64,000 nucleotides of DNA from Nitrospira sp. (GCA_002634385.1 NSJL01000012.1:58075-122074); one strand, 5' to 3'; shown: positions 17,314 through 26,885, counted from the first letter of the stretch. Made by a program: numbers and translations. Notes: a model not told the origin generated them from the sequence alone.

Positions 17314-18256
17314 AGAGCGGCGAAGGGAAGAGCCGGGCAGCGGCCCCGCGGGTCACGGTCAGCCGCCGGACTTTGCGCGCATTCCCCTGCTTGATGCCTT
17401 CATTTTTTACCTCTCCACCGAAAGGGGGCTTTCGAGAAACACGATTGAGTCGTATTCCCAGGACCTGAGGGGCTTTTTCGGCTTTCTTTCCCCGTTGGCA
17501 AAGGAGGAGTTTTCCTTTACCCGTGAGGATATCGTCCGGTATATTGGACGCCTGAGGGACAACGGGTACTCCACGGCGAGCATCAGCCGGTTTATCTCCA
17601 CGGTAAAGGGACTCTGCAAATTCCTGGTGATCGAGAAGAGGATCGATGAGAATCCTGCCGAATCCCTGTCCACCCCCCGGCAGTGGGACAGGCTGCCCAA
17701 GGCCCTCAGCATCGGGGATATGAAGAGACTTCTCGATGTCGAGCTGGACACCCCCATTTTCGTGAGGGATTCCGCGATGCTCGAGCTGTTGTATTCGTCC
17801 GGCCTGCGGGTGAGCGAGGTCGTCTCCCTTAAAGTGAATGACATCAACTTCGAGGGCGGCTTCCTCAGGGTGATGGGCAAGGGGGCAAAGGAGAGAGTGG
17901 TGCCGATGAACAGGCGCTCGGCGGTGAAGATCAAGCAGTATCTGTATGAGCTTCGCCCCCTTCTGCTGAAGAAAAAGCAGTCCCCCTATCTCTTCCTGAC
18001 CGGAAGGGGGATGCCCATGACACGGCAGCGATTCTGGCAGGCATTGAAGAAGCTCGGTGCCATTGCCGGGGTGGAGTTGACCCCCCATACTCTCCGGCAT
18101 ACCTTTGCGACGCATCTTCTGGATGGGGGAGCGGACTTGAGGTCTGTCCAGAAAATGCTGGGACATTCCGATATTTCGACCACTCAGATCTATACACGGG
18201 TATCTGCCGACAGGATCAGAAAAGTTTACCTCGAGCATCATCCACGGGCGAAATAG
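17306..18256 (+). CDS. xerD: Tyrosine recombinase XerC/XerD
   Basis: A 316-residue site-specific recombinase of the kind that resolves chromosome dimers at dif. It has an N-terminal SAM-like core-binding domain (LLDAFIFYLSTERGLSRNTIESYSQD is typical). The catalytic domain has SSGLRVSEV (Arg), GKGAKERVVP (Lys), HTLRHTFATHLL (His, Arg), LGHSDIST (His) and IYTRV (nucleophile Tyr). ATG 17306 is used; a GTG at 17300 is also in frame. It is closest to XerD by eye, and its housekeeping context argues against a phage integrase. Confidence 0.88.
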   Translation: MHKERRREEPGSGPAGHGQPPDFARIPLLDAFIFYLSTERGLSRNTIESYSQDLRGFFGFLSPLAKEEFSFTREDIVRYIGRLRDNGYSTASISRFISTVKGLCKFLVIEKRIDENPAESLSTPRQWDRLPKALSIGDMKRLLDVELDTPIFVRDSAMLELLYSSGLRVSEVVSLKVNDINFEGGFLRVMGKGAKERVVPMNRRSAVKIKQYLYELRPLLLKKKQSPYLFLTGRGMPMTRQRFWQALKKLGAIAGVELTPHTLRHTFATHLLDGGADLRSVQKMLGHSDISTTQIYTRVSADRIRKVYLEHHPRAK

Positions 18257-18276
18257 GGTTTCTCGTACTCGTATCA

Positions 18277-18305
18277 TTGCGTTGTCGCATAAGGTGCGGT
18301 ATAAT
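18277..18305 (+). promoter_or_regulatory. Sigma-70 promoter of the Lon-type protease gene
   Basis: TTGCGT (18277-18282), 17 bp, TATAAT (18300-18305). It gives a leader of about 50 nt before AAGGAGGAGG and the ATG at 18362. Heat-shock control cannot be judged. Confidence 0.65.
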
Positions 18306-18361
18306 GCCTGACACCGTGCCGCAGAAAAAGGTACACGACAACACACAAGGAGGAGGTTGCC

Positions 18362-20887
18362 ATGGTACAGCCTTTAAAGGCGGAAGATCTTTACCGGTGC
18401 TGTGAGCTGGACTTTTTTACGTTCACGACAACAGAGGATATAGGCGAATTTCCAGGGACGATAGGGCAGGAAAAGGCGATGCGGGCCATGGATTTCGGCC
18501 TCAGCCTGGAGAGCATGGGATTCAATATCTTTGCCCTCGGCGAAGTCGGTACCGGCAAGATGAGGACGATAAAAACGCTCCTCTCCGAAAAGTCGATGAC
18601 GGAGAAGGTGCCCCCCGACTGGTGCTACGTGTACAATTTCAAAGAGCCCGATTTTCCCCTGGCGATTTCCCTGGATCCGGGGCGGGGTGCTCTCTTCCAG
18701 AATGACATGAATGAACTGATCAAAGTGCTGCGGGGAGAGATTCCCAAGGCTTTTGAGTCGAAGGAATACGAAAAACAGAGGGGGAAGAGGATCGAGGAGT
18801 TCCAGCAGAGACAGAAGGAGCTCTTTTCGAAGCTCGAAGAGGAGGCGCAGTCCAAGGGGTTCACCATACGCAAAGCGGTATCCGGCCTCCTGATCGTCCC
18901 GGTGAAGAAGACGGGAGAGCCCCTCACCGAGGAGGAGTTCGCCGCTCTTGACGAGAAGACCCGGAGCAAAGTGGAAGAGATAGGAAAGCAGCTCCAGGAG
19001 AGACTCGACGATATTGTGCGTGAGGTGAGGGATGCGGAAAAACACGTCAAGGAGGTGCTGAGCGGCCTGGAAAGGGAGATCGCCATCGGGGCCATCGGGC
19101 ACTTCATCGAGGACCTCAAGAGGAAGTACTCCTCACACGGGAAGATCGTCGAGTACCTGAACGCGGTGAGAGAGGACATCCTGTCCCATCTCGAGGATTT
19201 CAAACCTGCGGAGGAGCAGGCCCCTCCCCTTCCGTTCATGAAGCTGCCGAAGCAGGAGGTCTCCTTTGCCCGGTATACGGTCAATGTCATCGTAAACAAC
19301 AGCGAATGCAAGGGCGCTCCCGTGGTGATCGAAAGCAATCCCACCTACCTGAACCTGTTCGGGAGAACGGAATATAAAGTGCAGTACGGGATGGCCACCA
19401 CGGACTTCACCATGATCAAGGCGGGCTCCCTGCACAAGGCGAACGGGGGATACATCGTCATCAATGCCATGGACCTCCTCAAGAATATCTTCTCTTACGA
19501 CGCGCTGAAGCGGTCCATAAAAGACAGGGTGATAAAGATGGAAGATGTGTGGGAACAATACCGCCTGGTGAGCACTGCGGGATTGAAACCGGAACCCATC
19601 CCCCTCGATGTGAAGGTCATTCTCCACGGGAACCCCTACCTGTACTATCTCCTCTACAACCTGGACGAGGAATACCGGGAGATCTTCAAGGTGAAAGCGG
19701 ATTTCGACAACCGGATGGACAGGACGCCGGAGAACATGGAGAAATACGCCTCCTTTGTCGCCACGTGCCAGAAAGAGGAGAAGCTCCTTCCCTTCGACCG
19801 CACCGGGGTGGCGAAGATCGTGGAATACGGCTCCCGGCTGGCGGACCACCAGCAGAAGCTCTCCACGAAGTTCAGCTATGTGGCGGACCTGGTCCGTGAA
19901 TCCCATTATTGGGCGCAGAAAGAGGGGAGCCCGGTGGTGAAGTCGGAGCATGTGGTGCGTGCCGTCGACGAGAGGGTGCTCCGGGTGAACAGGATCGAAG
20001 AGCGCCTGAGGGAGGCGACCCTCGAGGACACCCTGATTGTGAATACGTCGGGGACGAAGGTAGGCCAGGTGAACGGTCTTGCCGTCCTGTCCATGGGTGA
20101 TTACAGCTTCGGCAAACCGTCGCGCATCACGGCACGGACTTTCACCGGCAGGGCGGGAGTGGTGAACATCGAGCGCGAAACGAAGATGAGCGGCAAAATC
20201 CATGAAAAGGCGATCATGATCATCGCCAGCTATCTTGGCGGCAAGTACGCCACGCGGCGCCCCATCAGCCTGTCCGCCTCCATCACCTTTGAGCAGCTCT
20301 ATGATATGGTCGAGGGAGACAGTGCTACCTGCGCGGAGCTGTATGCTCTTCTGAGCAGTATTGCGGGAGTGCCCCTGAAACAGAGCTTTGCGGTAACCGG
20401 CTCCATGGACCAGAATGGAGAAGTGCAGCCCATCGGGGGAGTGAACCAGAAGATAGAGGGTTTTTTCGACCTGTGCAAGGAGAGGGGGCTTAACGGCGAG
20501 CACGGAGTCATTATCCCGAAAAGGAACGTGAGGCATCTCATGCTCAGGGAAGAGGTGGTGAATGCGGTGAACGAAGGGAGATTCCTCATCTATCCCATCG
20601 AGAGAATGGAGGAGGGACTGGAAGTCCTCACCGGGATGCCGGCCGGTGCCCTGCAGGAGGACGGGTCCTATCCCGATGGCACCATCAATTACCTTGTCAT
20701 GAAAAGACTGGAAGAGATCTCCACCGCGCTGGAAAAGAGGAAGGAGCAGGTGCTGGAGTCGGCCATAGCCGGCGCTGCCCGGAAGGAGGAAAACGGGTCG
20801 GGGAACGAAGAGATGATCCGGTTTCTCCTGCGGAGGGTGGAAGAGCTGACAGCGGCTCTCGAAAATCGGAAAGGGAAGGAAGGGTAA
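18362..20887 (+). CDS. Lon-type ATP-dependent protease with inserted coiled coil
   Basis: An 841-residue AAA+ protease of the LonB/YcbZ-like group, not classical LonA. A Walker A (GEVGTGK, near residue 60) is followed by a long charged helical insertion (about residues 120-280), the rest of the ATPase with KANGGYIVINAMDLL, and a C-terminal Lon protease domain. The catalytic dyad is Ser654 in GDSATCAE and Lys697 in NQKIEGF, with GSMDQNGEVQPIGGV between them. The family degrades unfolded or regulatory proteins in the cytosol. AAGGAGGAGG precedes the ATG. Confidence 0.88.
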   Translation: MVQPLKAEDLYRCCELDFFTFTTTEDIGEFPGTIGQEKAMRAMDFGLSLESMGFNIFALGEVGTGKMRTIKTLLSEKSMTEKVPPDWCYVYNFKEPDFPLAISLDPGRGALFQNDMNELIKVLRGEIPKAFESKEYEKQRGKRIEEFQQRQKELFSKLEEEAQSKGFTIRKAVSGLLIVPVKKTGEPLTEEEFAALDEKTRSKVEEIGKQLQERLDDIVREVRDAEKHVKEVLSGLEREIAIGAIGHFIEDLKRKYSSHGKIVEYLNAVREDILSHLEDFKPAEEQAPPLPFMKLPKQEVSFARYTVNVIVNNSECKGAPVVIESNPTYLNLFGRTEYKVQYGMATTDFTMIKAGSLHKANGGYIVINAMDLLKNIFSYDALKRSIKDRVIKMEDVWEQYRLVSTAGLKPEPIPLDVKVILHGNPYLYYLLYNLDEEYREIFKVKADFDNRMDRTPENMEKYASFVATCQKEEKLLPFDRTGVAKIVEYGSRLADHQQKLSTKFSYVADLVRESHYWAQKEGSPVVKSEHVVRAVDERVLRVNRIEERLREATLEDTLIVNTSGTKVGQVNGLAVLSMGDYSFGKPSRITARTFTGRAGVVNIERETKMSGKIHEKAIMIIASYLGGKYATRRPISLSASITFEQLYDMVEGDSATCAELYALLSSIAGVPLKQSFAVTGSMDQNGEVQPIGGVNQKIEGFFDLCKERGLNGEHGVIIPKRNVRHLMLREEVVNAVNEGRFLIYPIERMEEGLEVLTGMPAGALQEDGSYPDGTINYLVMKRLEEISTALEKRKEQVLESAIAGAARKEENGSGNEEMIRFLLRRVEELTAALENRKGKEG

Positions 20888-20939
20888 GCCTGCAGCCGGT
20901 CTGCACCGGCAGGGGAAGGCGGTCTGTCGCACGAGAACG

Positions 20940-21827
20940 ATGAAAAAGGCGAAGTGGCTCCTGGAAGCCGCACTGGTTATCGTGCTCTCTTTTCCCCTTG
21001 CGGTGCTGCCCCACAGGACTGCCGGAAAGGTCGGGGAGTTCCTCGGCCTTTTCCTTTTCTCCGCCTGGAGGAGGAGGAGGAAAATCGCCCTTGACAACAT
21101 ACGGCGGGCCCTGCCGTGCCTGGACGGGAACAGGACGGCGGAGTGCCTCGCCCGGCAGGCATTCAGGAATCTCGGCAGGTCCGCAGTGGAAATCATACGG
21201 ATCTATTACGGACGGGAGAGCGGAATCATCGATGCGGTCGAGATCAGGGGTGCCGAGCATTATGATGCGGCACGGAGTAAGGGCAAAGGCGTGCTTTTCA
21301 TCACCGGGCATTGCGGAAACTGGGAGTTGATGGCCCTCGCCTTCGGGAGGAGCATGGGGGCTTTCTCCGCGGTGGCGCGGGCACAGAACAACCCCTACCT
21401 GAACAGGATTATCGAGAGGGCGCGGGCCTCCTACGGCAACGCAGTGCTTTACAAGAAGGGGGCCTTGAGGGGCATCCTTTCCCGTCTGGGCAGGGGAGAG
21501 ACGGTAGGCGTTCTCATGGATCAGGCGGTAGTGAAAGAGGAGGGAGTCGTCGTCGATTTTCTCGGCAGGGGTGCCTGGACGATGAAGACACCCGCCCTTG
21601 TTGCGCGAAAGACGGGTGCCGCCGTACTCCCCGTCTTTATCCACCGGGAAGGGAACGGCCATGTGATCACCATTTCCCCCGAGGTATCCCTGAGTGGCAA
21701 CGGAGATACGGAGAAGGCGGTCCGTGAGGATACGGAGTCGTTTTCGCGGTATATTGAGGACTATGTCAGGCGGCACCCCGATGAGTGGCTGTGGATACAC
21801 AGGAGGTGGAAGAGAGTCCCGCAATGA
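20940..21827 (+). CDS. Lipid A acyltransferase, LpxL/HtrB family
   Basis: A 295-residue inner-membrane acyltransferase that adds a secondary acyl chain to lipid A or a related lipid. An N-terminal hydrophobic anchor (residues 7-26) is followed by the arginine cluster AWRRRRKIALDNI and the catalytic H-x4-E motif in GHCGNWE. GVLMDQAVVKEEGVVVDFLG and the DEWLWIHRRWK ending are family hallmarks. It overlaps the mlaE-like gene by 4 bp, tying outer-leaflet lipid synthesis to a lipid-transport operon. Confidence 0.88.
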   Translation: MKKAKWLLEAALVIVLSFPLAVLPHRTAGKVGEFLGLFLFSAWRRRRKIALDNIRRALPCLDGNRTAECLARQAFRNLGRSAVEIIRIYYGRESGIIDAVEIRGAEHYDAARSKGKGVLFITGHCGNWELMALAFGRSMGAFSAVARAQNNPYLNRIIERARASYGNAVLYKKGALRGILSRLGRGETVGVLMDQAVVKEEGVVVDFLGRGAWTMKTPALVARKTGAAVLPVFIHREGNGHVITISPEVSLSGNGDTEKAVREDTESFSRYIEDYVRRHPDEWLWIHRRWKRVPQ

Positions 21828-22588
21828 AGAGCAAAGAGTTGGTGTATACGCTGCAGAATTTTTATCTGCTTTCCTTCCGGGGACTTACGGGGGTTTTCCG
21901 GAAACCCTTTTACCTGAAGGACACCATAGAACAGATGGATTATGCCGGGGCCGGATCCTTCCTGATCATCCTCCTCGTTTCCCTCTTCATCGGGATGGCG
22001 CTGTCTCTCCAGCTCTCCGCCGAGCTGTCGCGGCTGGGCCTCAAGATGTATACGGGGAAAGTGGTGGGTATCTCCATCATCAGGGAAATAGGGCCGGTTA
22101 CCGCGGCTCTCGTTTTCGCGGGAAGAGTCGGAGCCGGAATGGCATCGGAACTGGGCTCCATGATACTCGGACACCAGGTGGATTCTCTCAGGGTATTCGG
22201 GGTGGATCCGGTAAAGAAGCTGGTAACCCCCCGCCTGCTCAGCTCTATCATCATGCTGCCCGCCCTGACCATCATCGGAGATGCGGTGTCCCTGCTCGGT
22301 GCCTACTATATCGCGGTCTATGTAAGCCACCAAAGCGGCTATGTGTTCTGGACCTCGATACGCGACATCCTCATTTACGAGAACGTGGTTGCGGGTTCCG
22401 TCAAACCCTTCATTTTCGGGTACCTCATCGCAAGCGTCAGCTGCTTCATGGGGCTCACCACCCGGGGAGGCTCGGTGGGGCTCAGGCAGACCACTACCCG
22501 GGCAGTGGTTTCCTCTATTATCCTGATTATCATCGCCGACTTTGTCCTGACCCGGATTCTCCTTTACCTGCTGGGGTTCTCGGTATGA
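21824..22588 (+). CDS. mlaE: MlaE-family ABC permease
   Basis: A 254-residue integral membrane subunit with five or six hydrophobic segments and the MlaE/YrbE signature REIGPVTAALVFAGRVGAGMASELGSM. It forms the inner-membrane part of an MCE transporter that moves phospholipids between the membranes. The start is the ATG at 21824 inside the ATGA overlap with the acyltransferase gene; the 13-residue in-frame extension upstream is not used. It overlaps mlaF by 4 bp. Confidence 0.92.
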   Translation: MKSKELVYTLQNFYLLSFRGLTGVFRKPFYLKDTIEQMDYAGAGSFLIILLVSLFIGMALSLQLSAELSRLGLKMYTGKVVGISIIREIGPVTAALVFAGRVGAGMASELGSMILGHQVDSLRVFGVDPVKKLVTPRLLSSIIMLPALTIIGDAVSLLGAYYIAVYVSHQSGYVFWTSIRDILIYENVVAGSVKPFIFGYLIASVSCFMGLTTRGGSVGLRQTTTRAVVSSIILIIIADFVLTRILLYLLGFSV

Positions 22589-23328
22589 TTGTCTTCGACC
22601 GGGTATACTTCTCCTACGGTTCCCGCACCATTCTTAACGGGCTGAGCTTTTCCATCGGCCCGCAGGAAAGGGTGGCGATCCTGGGCGGGAGCGGAGAGGG
22701 GAAGACCACCATACTGAAGCTGATCATGGGCCTTATCAAGCCTGATTCCGGGATCATCCTGGTGGATGGCGAGGATATCACCATAAAGTCCGAAGCCCAC
22801 CTGAGGGAAGTCAGGCTGAAATTCAGCATTGTTTTCCAGGAGGGGGCGCTTTTCGACTCCTTGAACGTCAAGGAGAACGTCGCGTTCTGTCTCAGGGAAT
22901 ACACGAAGATGACAGAGGAGGAAATCGACGGGCGGGTGCGGGAGCTGCTCCGGGTAGTGGGAATGGAGCATGCCATCGGGCTCATGCCCGATGAGCTGAG
23001 CGGTGGCATGCACCGCAGGGTTGCCATCGCGCGCTCCCTGGCCGCGTACGACCCGCTCATGTTCCTCTACGATGAGCCCACCGCCGGTCTCGATCCCATC
23101 AGTGCGGATACGATCTGCCGGCTCATCCTCGATCTTGCCGGCGGGGGGCGTGGGCTCATCATGGTTACTCACAAGGTGTCCGACGCTTTGAAGGTGGCCG
23201 GCAGGTTCATGTTTCTGAAAGAGGGGCGTGTCCTTTTTGACGGGGACAGGGAGAATCTGGTGCGCACCGCTCTCCCCGAAATACGGATGTTCATGAGCGA
23301 GCTGGAGTGCAAGCTCACGAAGGAATGA
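22585..23328 (+). CDS. mlaF: MlaF-family ABC ATPase
   Basis: A 247-residue ATPase subunit of the MCE lipid transporter. Walker A is GGSGEGKTT, the Q-loop is in VFQEGALFDSLNV (an MlaF hallmark), the signature is LSGGMHRRVAIARSLA, Walker B is LYDEPTAGLDP, and the His switch is in VTHKV. The ATG overlaps the mlaE stop (22585-22588). A much longer in-frame ORF begins at 21694 but is only read-through of the acyltransferase and permease genes in another frame. Confidence 0.93.
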   Translation: MIVFDRVYFSYGSRTILNGLSFSIGPQERVAILGGSGEGKTTILKLIMGLIKPDSGIILVDGEDITIKSEAHLREVRLKFSIVFQEGALFDSLNVKENVAFCLREYTKMTEEEIDGRVRELLRVVGMEHAIGLMPDELSGGMHRRVAIARSLAAYDPLMFLYDEPTAGLDPISADTICRLILDLAGGGRGLIMVTHKVSDALKVAGRFMFLKEGRVLFDGDRENLVRTALPEIRMFMSELECKLTKE

Positions 23329-23344
23329 GAGAAAGGAGAAGGGA

Positions 23345-24325
23345 ATGTTTGAAGTGAAAAAGCAGCTCCTGTGGTCAAAACTCAAAGTGGGAATCGTCAT
23401 TACCGTTGCTGTTCTGCTCCTGCTCCTGACCGTCTTTTTCGCCGGGGGCATCGAGAGCTTTTTTTTGCCGAAGGTGGAGATACATGCTGAAATAAAGGAT
23501 GTGCGGGGACTGCGCAAGGGCTCTCCCGTCTGGATTTCCGGAATCGAGGTGGGGGCGGTAAAGGACCTCTCTCTTCATCCCGAATACGGAACTCTGGTGA
23601 CGATGTCCATCGACAAGAAGGCGCTGAAATATATCAGAAAAGATACAAACGCCAGTGTCATGACCATGGGTCTCCTCGGCGATAAGTATATTGAGTTGAG
23701 CAACGGATCCCTCAAAGAAGAGCCCCTCGGTCCCGGTGCTCTCCTGAAAGGCAAGATGCAGGTGGAAATAAAGGATATTGTGGATGCCAGCGCCGAGTCC
23801 CTGGAAAAAGTGACCATATTTGTGGACCAGGTGGGCAGGCTGCTCGATAAGATAGAGAAAGGGGAGGGAGTTGTGGCGAAGCTGTTGAATGATCCTTCCG
23901 TGTATGTCAGCCTCAAGGAGAGCACCGATACCCTGTCTGCGATGCTGAAGAACTTCGAAACTTCCGAGGGGACTTTGAAAATGCTGGTGGAAGATCCCTC
24001 CCTTTACCGGAAGATGATGGCGGCGACTTCCTCGGTGGAGGAGTTCAGCACAAAGCTGAACAAGGGAAACGGAACCCTCAAACAGCTCGCGGATGATCCC
24101 TCTCTCTATGAAAACCTCAGCAGGGCGTCGCAGCAACTCTCCTCCGTCCTGTCCGAACTGGAGTCGGGCAAGGGTACCGCAGGAACCCTCCTCAAGGACA
24201 AGGAGCTTGCCTCCGAATTGAGGGAAACCATCGGGGGATTGAGGGATACGGTGGGAGAACTGAAGGAACTGACCCGGGATATCAAGGCGAATCCCAGGAA
24301 ATACTTCAAATTCAGCATCTTCTAG
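23345..24325 (+). CDS. mlaD: MlaD-family MCE protein with repeated C-terminal motif
   Basis: A 326-residue inner-membrane-anchored substrate-binding subunit. A transmembrane helix (residues 13-33) leads to one MCE domain (VRGLRKGSPVWISGIEVGAVKDL through VMTMGLLGDKYIELSNG). The C-terminal half is helical and repeats a motif four times: KGEGVVAKLLNDPSVY, TSEGTLKMLVEDPSLY, KGNGTLKQLADDPSLY, SGKGTAGTLLKDKEL. It probably forms the hexameric channel with extended helices. It lies 16 bp after mlaF. Confidence 0.9.
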   Translation: MFEVKKQLLWSKLKVGIVITVAVLLLLLTVFFAGGIESFFLPKVEIHAEIKDVRGLRKGSPVWISGIEVGAVKDLSLHPEYGTLVTMSIDKKALKYIRKDTNASVMTMGLLGDKYIELSNGSLKEEPLGPGALLKGKMQVEIKDIVDASAESLEKVTIFVDQVGRLLDKIEKGEGVVAKLLNDPSVYVSLKESTDTLSAMLKNFETSEGTLKMLVEDPSLYRKMMAATSSVEEFSTKLNKGNGTLKQLADDPSLYENLSRASQQLSSVLSELESGKGTAGTLLKDKELASELRETIGGLRDTVGELKELTRDIKANPRKYFKFSIF

Positions 24326-24367
24326 GTTGTGTGCGCAAGCTCCTTCGGCTGCGGTCGGCCCCCTCGT

Positions 24368-24808
24368 TTACCGCTTGCAGAGTATCTGCCTGATGGTATC
24401 GAAGCAGCTTCCGGAGGGAATGGTGGTCCATTGGCCGGTGAGGGTCTCGTCCCGGTGAATTACCTCTCCGGCTTTATCGTAGGCACTGATGGTCAGGGTC
24501 CTGAGCTTACCGGTGGAACAGCCTATCTCGCAGAGGACTTTCGTATAGCGGTAATTCCTGAAGCTCTTTCCGAAGACGGCGAGATTTCGTATGCGCTCAG
24601 AATCCTCGCTGTCGCCGTCCTCAATCAGCTTGAACCAAGCCAGCGCCGTATTGCCCGGCCGGTAATAGAGCGTATTGGCATCGATATAGTAGTTGGTACC
24701 CGTAGTGCTCTGGACAATGGGCAACCACTTCTCGCCGGAAGAGTCCGCCTTTCCGGAACGCGGCGCCAAAAGAAGCGCGAGGATCAATAAAACGGCGAGC
24801 CGCTTCAT
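24368..24808 (-). CDS. Secreted protein, surface-adhesin E-like
   Basis: The protein has 146 residues. A clear signal peptide (KRLAVLLILALLLAP, cleaved around SGKA) is followed by WLPIVQSTTGTNYYIDANTLYY and a globular domain with several Cys, for example CEIGCSTG and SCFDTIRQILC. The start and the YYID-type segment resemble the surface-adhesin protein E-like family of small periplasmic proteins, whose exact job is unclear. The ATG at 24808 opens the signal peptide; a 14-residue upstream extension is rejected. It converges with mlaD. Confidence 0.55.
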   Translation of the reverse strand: MKRLAVLLILALLLAPRSGKADSSGEKWLPIVQSTTGTNYYIDANTLYYRPGNTALAWFKLIEDGDSEDSERIRNLAVFGKSFRNYRYTKVLCEIGCSTGKLRTLTISAYDKAGEVIHRDETLTGQWTTIPSGSCFDTIRQILCKR

Positions 24809-24901
24809 CCCGGGCGAAAAAAGGCCTTTCTGTTCTACGGGTCCGGACATGAACGGTATTATAGCCGAGGGGAAAGATTTTTCTCCAGAGGGGCGGGAGC
24901 T

Positions 24902-25894
24902 CTACGCGAATCTGTTTGCCCCTTCCAGCATTCCGGCCAGAGTTCTCACCAACGCGCCGTCATATTCTTCCGCCTCTTTCCGGAGCAGCAGGAGGGCGCT
25001 TGCAGCGGAAAGGGGTCTCTTCCCCCTGCGGGGAGTGGTGAGGAGATCGAAACTGTCCGCGATGCCCGTAATTCTCCCGAACAGGCGTATCCGTCTCCCC
25101 GGGAGCCTTGATGGATATCCCTTTCCCGAAAGCCTTTCGTGATGCTGAAGGACCGCATCCAGTGATTCCCAGGGAATTTCCCTGAAATATACCAGAACTC
25201 TCTCCCCCTCCGCTACATGTGTCGTATACCGCAGGTATTCCGCGGCATCGAAAGCACCCAGCCTGTCGAGCAGGGCCTGCGGCAATGAGCACCTTCCCAG
25301 ATCGTGCAAAAGGGCACCGAGTCCGAGATGGATCAATCTCTTCCTCTCCAGGTGAAGGTACATTCCCATACCGACGGAAAGGAGCGCCACATTGACCGAA
25401 TGAAGGAAAGGATAATAGGCATACTTCGACGCGGTGATGAGTCCGCGAAGCACGGAACAGTCCCGGTGAAAGCAGTCAATGAGATGGCCGGTCAGAGAGA
25501 CGAGTGCGCCGATTTCTTCCCGGGAGATGCGATTATCGAAGATGCCTTTCAGTATCATCCTCATCTGCTCCTTGAGGAGGAGGGCTTGCATGCCAATCCT
25601 GCTTTCCCGCCGGTTTCTCCTGTCTTTCAGCAGGGAGAGCAGATAGTCCTGATACAGGTGCGTCTCCGATGCCTGTATAAAGATATCTCCCCATGCAGGC
25701 AGCGGTATCCCGGAAAGGGAGGCAAAGGAGCCCCCGGCTTTCATGACGAGGGGGACAAACCTTTCACCTTCAGCGACGAAAAGGAGGAAGGGCACCCGGG
25801 CATCCGGGGCCAGTGCATTTCTATCGACAGGAAAGAATCCCTCCTTTCCCGGATGAGAGGGGCCGCTCCCTTCGATGTCGATACTTTCTCCCAT
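24902..25894 (-). CDS. HD-GYP domain protein, likely c-di-GMP phosphodiesterase
   Basis: The protein has 330 residues. The N-terminal 120 show no recognised domain. The C-terminal half is an HD-GYP domain with HSVNVALL, LLHDLGR (the HD pair), HVAEGERVL and HHERLSGKGYP (the GYP box), then ITGIADSFDLLTTPRRGK. The metal ligands and the GYP triad are present, so hydrolysis of cyclic-di-GMP is likely. GGAG lies 6 nt before the ATG. It may be linked to surface behaviour, given the secreted-protein genes on both sides. Confidence 0.82.
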   Translation of the reverse strand: MGESIDIEGSGPSHPGKEGFFPVDRNALAPDARVPFLLFVAEGERFVPLVMKAGGSFASLSGIPLPAWGDIFIQASETHLYQDYLLSLLKDRRNRRESRIGMQALLLKEQMRMILKGIFDNRISREEIGALVSLTGHLIDCFHRDCSVLRGLITASKYAYYPFLHSVNVALLSVGMGMYLHLERKRLIHLGLGALLHDLGRCSLPQALLDRLGAFDAAEYLRYTTHVAEGERVLVYFREIPWESLDAVLQHHERLSGKGYPSRLPGRRIRLFGRITGIADSFDLLTTPRRGKRPLSAASALLLLRKEAEEYDGALVRTLAGMLEGANRFA

Positions 25895-25988
25895 GGCATC
25901 TCCGTGGCATCTTCCGTATGCTACGTTCTTTCCTAAAGTATACGTCCCGTCAGGGGCACTGGCAAGTGTGGAAAACGCAGGACAAATC

Positions 25989-26885
25989 TCACGAAGCGGT
26001 CATTCCTGTCAACTCGCCCACTATCTCCTCCATCCTGTTCACCGGAAGGGAGTAATGCCCCTCTCCGGGATAGAAGGTGGCCCGGCAGCGGGGGAGCAGG
26101 TATGCCTGGTAACGCCCCATGGAAGGGGTTACCGTGGTATCCCGTTCACCATGCCAGAGATGCACCTGCATGGTGATCTCCTGCAGGCTGAAGCCCCACG
26201 GGCGGCTGTAAATTTCCATTTCCCAGGCCCCTCCCTGTGTGCCGTTCCGTACTGCTTCACGGAAAGAGGCGATGAGAGTTTCTTTTATTCCGGCCCTTCC
26301 GAGGGCCTCCCTGTCCTCATCGGGAAGAGCCTCAACCATACGGGCAAGGGCCTGGTCGGGATAGGTGCGGAGGGTCCATGCAGCGAAGGCAAAGAACTGT
26401 CCCATAAGCCAGGGGGCTCTGCAGGAAAGAAAAAAGGCAAGACGGGCTGCAGGCATGGCTCTCCGTGCTGCTTCCGGGGCATCGGGGGGGCCAATACCGC
26501 AGACGATTCCGGCGGAAGAGAGGCGGTGCGGTATTCTCAGGGCGCACGCTGCGGCATACGGTCCGCCTCCAGAGATCCCCACTACCGAAAAGCGTTCTAT
26601 CCCGAGGACATCGGCCAGTCGGAGGACGTCATCGGGCCAATGGAGGAGGGTACGGTTCTCCTGGAAATCGGAGAGGCCGAATCCCGGCCTGTCCGCGGCA
26701 ATGATCCGGATTCCGAGCTTCCGGGCGGTTTCTGCCGCCAGCAGCGCTTCCCGCCGTGAGCCGGGAAATCCGTGAAAGTAGAAAACCGGTCTTCCTGAAA
26801 GATCTCCGTATTGTGAATACCCCAGGTACCGTGCATCCGGAAGACGTATCCTCTTTTCGTCCCCGTACTGTTCTCCTCTGGACAT
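25989..26885 (-). CDS. Alpha/beta-fold hydrolase
   Basis: A 298-residue hydrolase with the full catalytic set: FYFHGFPGSR (oxyanion region), GISGGGPYA (nucleophile Ser), GERDTTV (acid Asp) and GEGHYSL (His). Similar proteins are esterases or haloperoxidase-like hydrolases; the substrate cannot be told. There is no good ribosome binding site before the ATG at 26885. No signal peptide is seen. Confidence 0.82.
   Translation of the reverse strand: MSRGEQYGDEKRIRLPDARYLGYSQYGDLSGRPVFYFHGFPGSRREALLAAETARKLGIRIIAADRPGFGLSDFQENRTLLHWPDDVLRLADVLGIERFSVVGISGGGPYAAACALRIPHRLSSAGIVCGIGPPDAPEAARRAMPAARLAFFLSCRAPWLMGQFFAFAAWTLRTYPDQALARMVEALPDEDREALGRAGIKETLIASFREAVRNGTQGGAWEMEIYSRPWGFSLQEITMQVHLWHGERDTTVTPSMGRYQAYLLPRCRATFYPGEGHYSLPVNRMEEIVGELTGMTAS

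Noticed and set aside
17306..18256. Prophage or integron integrase
   Set aside because: The tyrosine recombinase looks like XerC/D, is coupled to a housekeeping nuclease gene, and has no phage genes or att-like repeats nearby.
19133..21196. 687-residue minus-strand ORF opposite the Lon-type protease gene
   Set aside because: It is an antisense shadow in GC-rich DNA with low-complexity His/Pro/Arg content and no domain; the + strand gene has full motifs.
21694..22584. Upstream extension of the MlaF reading frame
   Set aside because: It crosses the acyltransferase and mlaE genes in another frame; the ATG at 22585 in the ATGA overlap is the real start.
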